Below are positions 44,572 to 53,155 of a DNA stretch of 64,000 nucleotides, piece after piece. The translations under genes and the position numbers were made by a program. The notes under the pieces are model-generated. The model saw nothing but the letters and a program-made list of their open reading frames with translations. It was not told the origin of the DNA and made no database searches. The stretch lies in assembly GCF_004126535.1 (NCBI RefSeq), contig NZ_PPCV01000002.1, positions 62,001-126,000 on the forward strand, in the 5' to 3' direction. Every line of letters begins with the position of its first letter. Positions within the stretch are counted from its first letter, which is position 1. The stretch comes from Propioniciclava flava. Lineage in GTDB: Bacteria; Actinomycetota; Actinomycetes; Propionibacteriales; Propionibacteriaceae.

Positions 44572-45452
44572 TCGCCACCTATTCGAGCCTGGCGATGGTC
44601 AGCTCCGCGGTGATCTATCTACTCGCGATGTGCGCCTACGCCCTGGAATGGGCGGCGACACGACGCCCCGGTGACGAAACCCCCGGCGCCACGACGGGTG
44701 CGGTGCGCGCCTCACGGTTTGGTCGGATCGGGCTGGGCCTCATGCTCGTGGCGGTGCTGAGCCACATAGCAGGCATCGTCTTGCGCGGTGTAGCCGCCCA
44801 GCGGGCCCCCTGGGGCAATATGTACGAGTTCGTCACCAGTTCGCTCGGGTTCGCCGCACTCTTCGCCCTGTACCTCATCTGGCGGCGTGGTTGGGCGTGG
44901 CTGGGCCTTCCCCTCACGCTGCTGCTGGCCGTTGGCCAGGGGCTGGCCGTCACCGTGTTCTACGTGGCTGTTGCGCCGCTGGTCCCGGCGCTGCACTCAG
45001 TGTGGTTCATCATTCACATCGTGGCCGCGGCCATCGCTGGGGCGACGTTCAACCTCGGGGGCATCGCCGCGATCCTCTATCTCGTCCGGCTCCGGGCTGA
45101 GCGGAAGGGGGAGGTGCGCGGATGGCTGGCGCAACTCCCCAGCGCCGCAACGCTGGACGACTTCTCCTTCCGGGTCTTGCGCTTCGCCTTCCCGCTGTGG
45201 ACGTTCACGATCCTCGCGGGCGCCGTGTGGGCCGACTACGCCTGGGGCCGGTTCTGGGGTTGGGACCCGAAGGAAACCTGGTCCCTGGTGACGTGGGTCG
45301 TCTACGCCGCCTACCTGCACGCCCGGGTCACCGCAGGCTGGAGGGGTGTGGGTGCCGCCTGGCTGGCGATCATCGGCGTCATTGTGTTCTGGTTCAACTT
45401 CGTCGGCATCAACCTGCTCGTCAGCGGCCTCCACTCCTATGCGGGCATCTGA
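44568..45452 (+). CDS. ccsA: Cytochrome c biogenesis protein CcsA (ResC)
   Basis: A 294-residue membrane protein with about eight helices. It carries the tryptophan-rich haem-handling WWD motif (WGRFWGWDPKETWSLVTW, near residues 225-242) and an upstream WGNMYEF segment. Conserved histidines flank the motif (VWFIIHIVAA, YLHARVTAGW, SGLHSYAG). It is the partner of ResB and completes the System II set. The GTG overlaps the resB stop. It is often named ccsB in actinobacterial annotations. Confidence 0.95.
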   Translation: MIATYSSLAMVSSAVIYLLAMCAYALEWAATRRPGDETPGATTGAVRASRFGRIGLGLMLVAVLSHIAGIVLRGVAAQRAPWGNMYEFVTSSLGFAALFALYLIWRRGWAWLGLPLTLLLAVGQGLAVTVFYVAVAPLVPALHSVWFIIHIVAAAIAGATFNLGGIAAILYLVRLRAERKGEVRGWLAQLPSAATLDDFSFRVLRFAFPLWTFTILAGAVWADYAWGRFWGWDPKETWSLVTWVVYAAYLHARVTAGWRGVGAAWLAIIGVIVFWFNFVGINLLVSGLHSYAGI

Positions 45453-45458
45453 CACACT
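45453..45458 (+). promoter_or_regulatory. -10-like element (CACACT) of mtr, leaderless
   Basis: CACACT ends 6 bases before the GTG at 45465. The first base departs from TANNNT, but spacing and the absence of a ribosome-binding site match the other leaderless genes. Confidence 0.35.
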
Positions 45459-45464
45459 GGCGAA

Positions 45465-46859
45465 GTGCGTGCATTCGATCTCATCGTCATCGGCGCCGGT
45501 TCGGGCAACTCGATCATCGACGAGCGGTTTGCTCACCAGCGGGTTGCCTTGCTCGACAACGGGCGCCGCTTCGGGGGCACCTGCCTGAACTACGGCTGCA
45601 TCCCGACGAAGATGTTCGTCCTGCCCGCCGACTACCTCACCAGCCCCGCGGACGCCGCCCGCGTCGGTGTGCACCTGGACGCCGCCAGCGCCGACTGGGC
45701 CCAGGTACGCGATCGTATCTTCGGGCGCATCGACCCCATTTCCGACGCCGGACGCGACTGGCGCGCTGAGAGCCCCAACGTGACCTTGTTCCGGGAGACG
45801 GGACGCTTCATCGGGCCAAAAACCCTTCGCGTCGGCGATGAGGAGATCACGGCCGACAAGATCGTCATCGCGGCCGGATCCCGCGCTGTGATCCCGCCCC
45901 TTCCTGGCTTGTCCGCCGCGTTCGAGGCAGGGTTGGCGCACACGTCGGACACGATCATGCGCATCGGCTCACTGCCGCCACGCATCACCATCCTGGGCAC
46001 CGGCTACATCGGCTCAGAGTTCGCTCACGTGTTCTCTGCGTTCGGCTCCTCGGTCACGATGATCGGGCGATCGGCCCGCGTGTTGGGCCGCGAGGACGAG
46101 GCCATCGCGGAGCGGTACACCTCCGTGCTGGCCGAGGCGATCGACCTGCGTCTGGAGCGCGACATCACCGACATTTCGGTGGCCGACGGTGTGGTCACCG
46201 TGACGATGCGCCGACGCGATGGCAGCGTCGACGCGGTCGAGTCGGACCTGCTTCTGGTGGCGACCGGGCGGACACCCAACGGCGACACCCTGGACGTGCA
46301 GGCGTCCGGTGTCGCGATGGACGCCGCGGGCTTCATTCTGGTCGACGACCAGCAGCGCACCAGCGTGCCGGGGATCTGGGCACTCGGGGACGTCAGCTCG
46401 CCGTGGATGCTCAAACACGTGGCCAACCATGAGGCGCGCATCGTGGCCCACAACCTGCTCGACCCGCAGCATCCGGCACGGCGCGATGACCGCCCCGTAC
46501 CGCATGCGGTGTTCGGGCATCCGCAGGTGGCCTCGGTTGGTCTCACGGAACGCGAGGCCCGCGAGGGCGGCTTGGATGTGGTCGTCGCGGTCCAGGATTA
46601 CGCCGGAACCGCCTACGGGTGGGCCATGGAGGACCGCGACAGCTTCGTGAAGGTCGTCGCGGATCGGCGCACCGGACGCCTCGTGGGCGCCCACGTGATC
46701 GGGCCCCAGGCGTCCGTGCTGATCCAGCCGCTCATTCAGGCGATGAGTTTCTCTTTGAGCGTGAGCGAGATGGCTCGGGGCCAGTTCTGGATTCATCCGG
46801 CGCTGACCGAGGTGGTCGAGAACGCGCTGCTGGGTCTGGGCTTGGGCGAGGGGCAATGA
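45465..46859 (+). CDS. mtr: Mycothione reductase
   Basis: A 464-residue flavoprotein disulfide reductase that uses NADPH to reduce oxidised mycothiol (mycothione). It has FAD-binding IGAGSGNSIID at the N terminus, the redox pair Cys40/Cys45 in GGTCLNYGCIPTK, a second dinucleotide site in ILGTGYIGSEFAHV, and the C-terminal catalytic His in WIHPALTEVVENALLG. GSGNSIID and GCIPTKMFV are typical of Mtr rather than of dihydrolipoamide dehydrogenase. mshD elsewhere in the window supports mycothiol use. It is coupled to the next gene. Confidence 0.94.
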   Translation: MRAFDLIVIGAGSGNSIIDERFAHQRVALLDNGRRFGGTCLNYGCIPTKMFVLPADYLTSPADAARVGVHLDAASADWAQVRDRIFGRIDPISDAGRDWRAESPNVTLFRETGRFIGPKTLRVGDEEITADKIVIAAGSRAVIPPLPGLSAAFEAGLAHTSDTIMRIGSLPPRITILGTGYIGSEFAHVFSAFGSSVTMIGRSARVLGREDEAIAERYTSVLAEAIDLRLERDITDISVADGVVTVTMRRRDGSVDAVESDLLLVATGRTPNGDTLDVQASGVAMDAAGFILVDDQQRTSVPGIWALGDVSSPWMLKHVANHEARIVAHNLLDPQHPARRDDRPVPHAVFGHPQVASVGLTEREAREGGLDVVVAVQDYAGTAYGWAMEDRDSFVKVVADRRTGRLVGAHVIGPQASVLIQPLIQAMSFSLSVSEMARGQFWIHPALTEVVENALLGLGLGEGQ

Positions 46860-48061
46860 TCCGCCGCGGGCTGATCCTCCTCGGCCTCGTCAGTCTGGCC
46901 TTCACCGGCTGCCAGACGCCGGTGGGGCCCACTCCCGCGCCGACGGCCACGGGGTCAGCCTCCGCGAGTTCTGCGTCGGCGACCGCGACCCCCAGCGCGT
47001 CCACCCCCGCCACGGCGACCCCCGCCCCGCTGAGCACCTGTCAGCGCGTCGCCAGCGAGATGTCCGTGGAGGACGCTGCCGGTCAACTCGTCATGATGGG
47101 GGTCACGGGCTCCCTGGACGCCACGGGGGCCTCGGTGTTGTCCTCCTCGCGCATCGGGTCGGTGATCTTGATGGGTACCTCCAGCGGTGGTGTGAAAGGC
47201 ACGGCCTCCCGGGTGGCGGCCATCCGCAAGGCGGGTGGGGATCACGGAATCCTGGTCGGGGTCGATCAGGAAGGTGGCACGGTCCGCAGGCTTCAGGGGG
47301 CCGGGTTCAGCACGATGCCCTCAGCGGTCGAGCAGGCAGCGATGTCGGACGCCGACCTGCGCACGGCAGCCCACACCTGGGGGAGCGAACTCGCTCGTGC
47401 GGGGATCAACCTGGACTTCGCCCCGGTGGTGGATGTGGTCCCACCGGGCAAGGCGTCCACCAACGAACCCATCGGCAAGCTGAAGCGCGGCTACGGCTCC
47501 ACCCCGGAGAAGGTCGCTGACAAGGCCACGGCCTTCATCGAGGGGCTTCAACAGGCGAATGTCGGGGCAACGGCGAAGCACTTTCCCAACCTGGGCCAGG
47601 TGACCGGCAACACCGACTTCGCCGCCAAAGTCGTCGACAGCGTCACCACCGCCGACGACCCTGCCTTGCTGCCGTACCGGCGCGCCATTGCGGCGGATGT
47701 GGCGTCGATCATGGTGTCGACGGCCTACTTCACCCGGATCGACGGGTCCAGCCCGGCCGCCTTCAGCCCCACCGTGGTGGGCCTGGTGCGGGGGCTGGGC
47801 TTCACCGGGGTGATCACCAGCGACGACCTCGGTGCGGCGAAGGCGGTTGCGTCCGTTCCGGTCAAGCAGCGGGCCGTCCGGTTCGTGAGGGCGGGGGGTG
47901 ATCTGGCGATCAGTGTCGACCCGTCGGCGGCGTCTGCGATGGTCGCGGGTCTGGTGGAGCAAGCGCATGCCGATCCGGCGTTCGCGGCCCAGGTACGCGC
48001 GAGCGCGGCGCGCGTTTTGGAGCTCAAACAACGGCTCGGCGTCGCGTCGTGTGATTCTTAG
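46856..48061 (+). CDS. GH3 beta-N-acetylhexosaminidase-like lipoprotein (NagZ/LpqI type)
   Basis: A 401-residue exported lipoprotein. The lipobox LAFTGC puts the lipidated Cys at residue 19, and a Ser/Thr/Ala/Pro linker follows. The rest is a glycoside hydrolase family 3 barrel, with VGVDQEGG and the nucleophile Asp in TSDDLGAAKAV. The usual NagZ segment KHFPGHGDT is replaced by KHFPNLGQVTGNTD, so the His of the acid/base dyad is absent, as may also be true of actinobacterial LpqI. It probably acts on N-acetylglucosamine residues of muropeptides. It converges on the PAP2 pseudogene with a 4-base overlap. Confidence 0.87.
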   Translation: MIRRGLILLGLVSLAFTGCQTPVGPTPAPTATGSASASSASATATPSASTPATATPAPLSTCQRVASEMSVEDAAGQLVMMGVTGSLDATGASVLSSSRIGSVILMGTSSGGVKGTASRVAAIRKAGGDHGILVGVDQEGGTVRRLQGAGFSTMPSAVEQAAMSDADLRTAAHTWGSELARAGINLDFAPVVDVVPPGKASTNEPIGKLKRGYGSTPEKVADKATAFIEGLQQANVGATAKHFPNLGQVTGNTDFAAKVVDSVTTADDPALLPYRRAIAADVASIMVSTAYFTRIDGSSPAAFSPTVVGLVRGLGFTGVITSDDLGAAKAVASVPVKQRAVRFVRAGGDLAISVDPSAASAMVAGLVEQAHADPAFAAQVRASAARVLELKQRLGVASCDS

Positions 48062-48752
48062 CCTCGTCGGGGCGTAGCCCAGCGTCGACCCCGACGACCT
48101 GACCCGGAAGGCCGCCCTCCCAGCAGGGTGAGACCGTGGACGCCCCATCCCCAGGCGGCAGCCAGCAGGGCAGCCCCCAGGACATCGCTGGGGCGATGCC
48201 ACCCCGCTGCCACCACGCCGATGCTGATCAGCAGGGAACCGACGGCAGCGACCGGCAGGGCGAGACCGCGCAACCACGTCCGGGGGGCCAGGACGAGCGC
48301 GCACGTAGCACCCCAGGCGAGTGCCGCGTGACCGGAGGGGAACGAGTTGGACAGATGCGGCCCCACGGTCAGTTCGGGCCGCTCGAGGAGCGACTTGACC
48401 ACCTGCGAGGTGAGGTTGACCCGGCGAACGCTACGAGGGGGCCTGCAATGCCCCCGCGCCGAGGCCGCATGCACGCGCAGATCAGAGCAACGCCCACGCA
48501 GGCGAGGGCGAACCACACGATCCGGCCCGACATCATCTGGGCGGCGAGGCTCCTGGTGGCCCCGGACTGTTCGCTGAGCGTCATCATCAGGGCTTGGTCC
48601 AGGGTCTGGCCGGGACGGGTCAAGACGGCGACGACGGCGAGCACGCCCGCGGCTCCCCCGAATCCGAGCCCTGCGGCGAGGGAGCCCCAGCCGGGACGCC
48701 GACCGGTGGGCGGCGCTGAGATGGATCGGGGGACGGAGGGTGCGGTGGTCAT
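48058..48752 (-). pseudogene. PAP2-family phosphatase, frameshifted
   Basis: The two halves lie in different frames. The N-terminal half (start 48752, preceded by GAGGAGAG) encodes two membrane helices to about 48424. The C-terminal half, to 48058, encodes all the PAP2 catalytic motifs: VKSLLERP (KxxxxxxRP), SFPSGHAA, and GWHRPSDVLG with the His and Asp. The switch occurs near a GGG run on the minus strand (48420-48422). Adding one G would join VAFAG to VNLTSQ and restore a protein of about 231 residues. It is either a real loss of function or a homopolymer sequencing error. The intact protein would dephosphorylate a lipid pyrophosphate such as undecaprenyl-PP. Confidence 0.85.
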
Positions 48753-48781
48753 GAGAACTCTCCTCGGGGACGGCGGGACGC

Positions 48782-49936
48782 TCAGGCAGGGACCACGCAG
48801 GTGGCCCGATCGGCGTTTTGGCCATCGACGTTCTTCGGCAGAGACGAGGCCGTGGGGCTCGTGGGGGCTGGACCGCCGCTGGTGGTGGCGCCGCGTCCGG
48901 TGTGCGATGCGTCGAGGTGGAGCGGCTGGTCCGCCGCGATCAGCCCGAACAGTGTCGTGGCGGCGGCCTTGTCGGGAACCACCCGGTTGCCATGGGGCAG
49001 ATAGGGGTAGGTGACCAGCGCCATCGTCTCGACCGGGATGCCCGCGACCGTGGTGGCCAACGACGCCAAGGTGCCAGGGTCGGCCAGATCGGTGGAGAGC
49101 ACCATCGTGCGGCTTGCGGTGTCGGCGATCGCATACAGGCGGACGGGGTCGGCCAAGGTCGCCCGTGCGCGCAGCGTACGGGCCAGGGAGGACAGGAAGA
49201 CCTGCTGGGTGGAGATCCGTGCCAGGTCGCTGCCGTCGCCCACGCCATGCTGGGAGCGCAGCAGCGCCAGGGCTTGTTCGCCGGAAAGGTCGAAGGTGCC
49301 TGCCGAGGGGATGCTCAGGCCCGAACGCGGGTCGTCGATCGGGCCGGTGAAGCAGACGGGGACGCCGCCCACGGCGGTCGAGAGTTCGATCACGCCCTGG
49401 AAGCTGATCTGGGCGGCGAAGCGGATCCGGGACCCGGTCAGGCTTTCCACCGCCGTCGCGACACAGCCCAGGCCGCCTCGGCTCAGCCCGGCCCCGAACG
49501 CGACACCGGTTTCAGCAGGCACGCGGGTGCCCTTCGGGCTTGTGCACGCGGGAAAGTCGATCAGCAGGTCGCGGGGAAAGGAGACGATGGTGGCCTGGTT
49601 GTGTGCCGCGTTGACGTGGAGCAACAACGTGACGTCATTGCGGGCGCCGGCGATGTCGCTGCCCTCCCCGTACTGGGCGCCCTGCCCGGCGCGGCCGTCC
49701 GACCCGACGAGGAGGACGTCGAACGCTCCCGAGTAGTCGGCGATCGGGTCGGGGCCCGGGTCACTGAGATCCACGGTGGTGAGCTGGGAACTGAGCCGCG
49801 CGGCGCCCAGCGCGATGGCGGTGGCGGCGATGAGCAGCACGGTCAGGAGCACCACGAGGATGATGCGTCCCCACCGGGGTTGAGGCGGCTGCGCGCGGGG
49901 CGGGACGCGTGGGGTACGAGGGAGGGGCTGAGGCAT
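48782..49936 (-). CDS. LCP (LytR-CpsA-Psr) family cell wall glycopolymer transferase
   Basis: A 384-residue membrane-anchored protein with a short cytoplasmic Pro-rich N terminus and one helix (about 25-47). The LCP domain contains FDVLLVGSDGRAGQGAQYG, GARNDVTLLLHVN and VSFPRDLLIDFP, with the conserved Arg and Asp that bind the polyprenyl pyrophosphate substrate. LCP proteins attach teichoic-acid-like polymers or arabinogalactan to peptidoglycan. AAAGGA precedes the ATG. A direct-repeat site at 49982-49998 lies 46 bases upstream, inside the end of the histidine kinase gene. Confidence 0.88.
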   Translation of the reverse strand: MPQPLPRTPRVPPRAQPPQPRWGRIILVVLLTVLLIAATAIALGAARLSSQLTTVDLSDPGPDPIADYSGAFDVLLVGSDGRAGQGAQYGEGSDIAGARNDVTLLLHVNAAHNQATIVSFPRDLLIDFPACTSPKGTRVPAETGVAFGAGLSRGGLGCVATAVESLTGSRIRFAAQISFQGVIELSTAVGGVPVCFTGPIDDPRSGLSIPSAGTFDLSGEQALALLRSQHGVGDGSDLARISTQQVFLSSLARTLRARATLADPVRLYAIADTASRTMVLSTDLADPGTLASLATTVAGIPVETMALVTYPYLPHGNRVVPDKAAATTLFGLIAADQPLHLDASHTGRGATTSGGPAPTSPTASSLPKNVDGQNADRATCVVPA

Positions 49937-49981
49937 GCGAGTGAGTCCTTTCGTCGTCGCTCGTCATCGTGGGGCGGCGAC

Positions 49982-49998
49982 GTCACAGGACGGTCACA
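49982..49998. promoter_or_regulatory. Direct-repeat regulator site before the LCP gene
   Basis: GTCACAGGACGGTCACA: two GTCACA half-sites 11 bases apart, one helical turn, as for OmpR/PhoB-type response regulators. It overlaps the stop codon of the histidine kinase gene and lies 46-62 bases before the LCP ATG. Fifteen of 17 bases match the site at 52109-52125. Confidence 0.65.
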
Positions 49999-52048
49999 CG
50001 AGCGGAAGGGTGAGGCGGAAGCACGCCCCCGTGGTCGTCTCCTGAAGCGTGAGTTCCCCGCCGAGCAGGCGGGCGTTGTCGCGGGCGATCGCGAGCCCCA
50101 GACCGTTGCTGGCGGGATTGTGCCGCGCGGTGTCCAACGTGACGAACCGCTCGAAAACGTCGGCCGCGTGCTCGGCGGGAATGCCTGGCCCCTCATCGCG
50201 GACGCTGACGACGAGGTGGCCCGCGGCAGTCTCGGCGGACACCGTCACGGGCGGCGCCCCGTGATGCAGCGCGTTGCTCAGGAGGTTGGCCACGATCGTG
50301 TGGAGGCGGTCGGCGTCCGTGGTGACGCTGAGCCCGGTGGGGGCCTGGACGTCGACGACGCGGTCGGGATCCAGAAGCTGCACCGTGGCGGTGAGGAGTT
50401 CGCGCACGCCGAGGGGCGAGGGGGTCACGGTGGCTGCCCCCGCGTCGATGCGCGACAGTTCGAGGAGTTGCTCCATCAGCACGGTGAGGCGTCGGACGCC
50501 GCGGCTGGTCACGGTCATCGCGATGGCACGCTCCTCGTGGGTGGCCTGGTCGAACTCCTCGATGATCTCGGCCACGGCGGTCATCGACGTCAGCGGGGTG
50601 CGCAGTTCGTGAGCTACGTCGCTGACCAGGCGTCGGGCGTCGTGCTCGCGGCGGGCGAGTTCGGTCATCGTGGTGGCTAGGCGGGTGCCGGATTCGTGGA
50701 GTGCGGTGGCGATCTGGTTGACGTCGGTAAAGGTGGAGGTGGTCGCTGGTGGGGTCTCGCCCTCGCCCAGGGCGCGGGCCATGGCGGTCAGGCGGCGCAA
50801 CGGCTGGGTGAGCGTGCGGGCGATCAAGAACCCGGCCGTGCCGGTCACGAGGAGCGCCGCCCCGCCGATGACGACGGCAGCCGTGACGAGTTGCATCACC
50901 TGCTGGCGTTGCGGCTCCAACGAGTAGGAACTCACGATCAGCACCGTGGGCGCTGCAGATGCCGGATCGAAGGACGCCAAGCCCACGAGGAAGACTTCGT
51001 CCCCGCCGAGGGTGGTGCGCAGGTAGCGCAGAGCTCCGGCGGGTGGCTGGCTGGCTGGGTCGAGCCAGGAGGCGGGGATCTCCTGCGCGGTGAGATTTCC
51101 GGCGATGCGCCCCGTTGCAGGCACGACGATGGCGCTGCGGCGAGGCAGCATGCGGGCCAGGCTGTCCCAGCCGACGCCGGAGGGGTCCGCGGAGATCTCC
51201 TGGCGCACCGCGTCCGTGGCGTCGCGATACTCGGCGAGGATCGCGTTTTGGCGCGCCTGGTAGATGATCTGCCGGGCCGAGGAGACGAGGACGCCGGTGG
51301 TGGCCACGATCGCGGCCCCTGCCACGGTGGTTCCGGGCCGAGGATCCGTCGGCGCGTGGCGGGCGGAGAGCAGCACGGCCAACCAGACGCCGATGACCAG
51401 GCCGAACAGGTGCCCGAACGTGGAGAGGTAGGCCGCCGCCCCCATCCCTGAGGCGCTCATCACGAACGGAGCGGCGACCGCGAGGACTGCCGCGAAGCCC
51501 AGCCCCCCAGCCCTGGGTGCGCGCCCGGACGTGAAGCACAGGGCCAGCAGGGAGGGCCACACCAGGTAGAACTGCTCCTCGATCGCCAGCGACCAGAAGT
51601 TGTCGAACAGCCCGGTGCGGGTCTGGGCGAAGTAGTCGTTTCCGGCTGCGAGCATCACCCAGTTCTGGGAAAAGGTCGCGATCCCCAGGAAGGAGGCGGG
51701 TAGGCCCACGAGCACGTCGCCGCCCACGACGAGCGCCGCCAGTCCCGTCACCGTGACGGTCGCGATGGCGGCAGGCAGCAGGCGGCGCGCACGGCGGACG
51801 TAGAACGCGGGTAGGTTGATCCGCCCTGCCCGGTCATGCTCGCGTACCAGCAGCGTGGTGATGAGGTATCCGCTGACCACGAAGAAGACGTCGACCCCAG
51901 CGAACCCGCCCGGAGCCCAGACCGCCGACACGTGGTAGAGCAGAACGGCGGCGACCGACAGTGCGCGTACCCCGTCCAAGCCACCGATGCGGGCTGAACC
52001 AGCACCCACCGGGACCGCCACCGCGGGCTGATCGTAGGCAACCTTCAT
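49994..52048 (-). CDS. Fusion of truncated acyltransferase and sensor histidine kinase
   Basis: One open frame of 684 residues. Residues about 20-230 are the first part of an Acyltransferase_3 (OafA-type) membrane enzyme: GLDGVRALSVAAVLLYH with catalytic His39, GFAGVDVFFVVSGYL, and an FWSLAIEEQFYLVWP segment. The last membrane helices of that family are missing. From about residue 238 a full histidine kinase follows: one helix (about 240-257), an extracytoplasmic sensor region (258-382) and a second helix (383-410). HAMP, HisKA with VAHELRTPL (His480), the N box near 588-592, G1 DEGPGI (618-623) and G2 GLGLAIA (649-655) complete it. No response regulator gene is adjacent. The joint lies near 51330-51360. 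Confidence 0.85.
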   Translation of the reverse strand: MKVAYDQPAVAVPVGAGSARIGGLDGVRALSVAAVLLYHVSAVWAPGGFAGVDVFFVVSGYLITTLLVREHDRAGRINLPAFYVRRARRLLPAAIATVTVTGLAALVVGGDVLVGLPASFLGIATFSQNWVMLAAGNDYFAQTRTGLFDNFWSLAIEEQFYLVWPSLLALCFTSGRAPRAGGLGFAAVLAVAAPFVMSASGMGAAAYLSTFGHLFGLVIGVWLAVLLSARHAPTDPRPGTTVAGAAIVATTGVLVSSARQIIYQARQNAILAEYRDATDAVRQEISADPSGVGWDSLARMLPRRSAIVVPATGRIAGNLTAQEIPASWLDPASQPPAGALRYLRTTLGGDEVFLVGLASFDPASAAPTVLIVSSYSLEPQRQQVMQLVTAAVVIGGAALLVTGTAGFLIARTLTQPLRRLTAMARALGEGETPPATTSTFTDVNQIATALHESGTRLATTMTELARREHDARRLVSDVAHELRTPLTSMTAVAEIIEEFDQATHEERAIAMTVTSRGVRRLTVLMEQLLELSRIDAGAATVTPSPLGVRELLTATVQLLDPDRVVDVQAPTGLSVTTDADRLHTIVANLLSNALHHGAPPVTVSAETAAGHLVVSVRDEGPGIPAEHAADVFERFVTLDTARHNPASNGLGLAIARDNARLLGGELTLQETTTGACFRLTLPLV

Positions 52049-52108
52049 GAGCCCTCACCACCGTTCGACTAGTCATCTCTGTCGTCCGGTGGAGTGTTGC
52101 TGGCCGAT

Positions 52109-52125
52109 GTCACATCACGGTCACA
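52109..52125. promoter_or_regulatory. Direct-repeat regulator site before the acyltransferase-kinase gene
   Basis: GTCACATCACGGTCACA: two GTCACA half-sites 11 bases apart, 61-77 bases before the start of the fusion gene. It is nearly identical to the site before the LCP gene. The TCACA-N6-TCACA pattern resembles the direct repeat bound by mycobacterial PhoP. Confidence 0.65.
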
Positions 52126-52173
52126 GGCCACGAAGGAGCCGAGGGTGACCCCGCAGGGGCCGGAGGTGTGCGC

Positions 52174-53100
52174 TTAGGGTTCGACGCGCAGTTGTGCCTG
52201 CACCTGCCGTGCGGTGGCCAGCAGTTCAGGCCTGCTGTCGGGGATGGAGGCGTAGTAGAGGCTGGAGGACTCGTCGCTGGTGGCGACGATGACGATGATC
52301 GCGGTCTCGCCGGTCTCGTTCAGCCCCTTGATGGAGAAGCCGAGGTGCATCTCGGTGACCCAGGCGTCCTTGCCGTCGACCGTGGTGGCCTGGCTGACGA
52401 CGTCTTGGCGGGAGACGGCAGCGTCGCCGTAGAAGACACCCAGCACGCACCGGGTGACGATCTCGGAGCCCTGCTGGGGAGAGAAGAAGCCGTCCCCCGC
52501 GACGAGTTCCCCCACCAGCAGCGAGGCAACCCAGCTGCTCCCCTTACCGTCGTAGTCCTCTTGCACCATGACGCTTTGCCCGTAAGCGTCGCGGCCGAAG
52601 GGAACGCGGTTGTCGGGGCGCACAGGGCCCCACGGGGAGCCTAGCAAGGGGTAGGAGAGTTTGCCCCCCTGGACGCGACCGCTGGGATTGGCATGCGAGC
52701 TCGGGGTGGCACTGGGGTCGAACGTGATCTTGGGGCATACGTTCGAGGTGGGGTTGGAGGCAGCCTCGTCGGTGTTCCCGCCGAACGCGCCGCTCAACAG
52801 ATACCACCCGCCGACGATCATGCCGATGATCAGCAGGCCGATGAGCCCCAGCGCCAGCGCGGGGCCCAGCTTGGAGGAGCGCTGATCGATCTCGGCGTAG
52901 GTGTAGGGGCCCGCCGGGCGGCCCTGCTGCGCCTCCCGGATCGGGAGGGAACCCGCCGGGGGGGCGGGCTGGGAGGGTGCCAGCCCCGGGGCGGGGGAGG
53001 ACGGGTTCGGGGAGACGTGTGTCGTCCACGTCGAACCGTCCCACCACCGGAACATTCCTGGCTGCCCGCTCGGGTCCGTGTACCAACCTGGCTGAGTCAT
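52174..53100 (-). CDS. DUF2510 membrane protein
   Basis: A 308-residue protein with an N-terminal DUF2510 module (PGWYTDPSGQPGMFRWWDGSTWTTH), a Pro-rich linker, and one helix near residues 86-108. An extracytoplasmic C-terminal domain of about 190 residues follows, for which I know no function. DUF2510 occurs on many actinobacterial membrane proteins and may mediate protein contacts. The ATG has TAGAAT 6 bases upstream and no ribosome-binding site, so the mRNA is probably leaderless. It stands alone between the pst operon and the envelope genes. Confidence 0.83.
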   Translation of the reverse strand: MTQPGWYTDPSGQPGMFRWWDGSTWTTHVSPNPSSPAPGLAPSQPAPPAGSLPIREAQQGRPAGPYTYAEIDQRSSKLGPALALGLIGLLIIGMIVGGWYLLSGAFGGNTDEAASNPTSNVCPKITFDPSATPSSHANPSGRVQGGKLSYPLLGSPWGPVRPDNRVPFGRDAYGQSVMVQEDYDGKGSSWVASLLVGELVAGDGFFSPQQGSEIVTRCVLGVFYGDAAVSRQDVVSQATTVDGKDAWVTEMHLGFSIKGLNETGETAIIVIVATSDESSSLYYASIPDSRPELLATARQVQAQLRVEP

Positions 53101-53106
53101 GAGGTG

Positions 53107-53112
53107 ATTCTA
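53107..53112 (-). promoter_or_regulatory. -10 element (TAGAAT) of the DUF2510 gene, leaderless
   Basis: On the minus strand TAGAAT is followed by six bases and the ATG at 53100. This is the closest match to consensus among the leaderless promoters here. Confidence 0.6.
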
Positions 53113-53155
53113 GGTTGCGGACCCGAGGGGACAGCCACAAGGGATGCCGCTGGAC

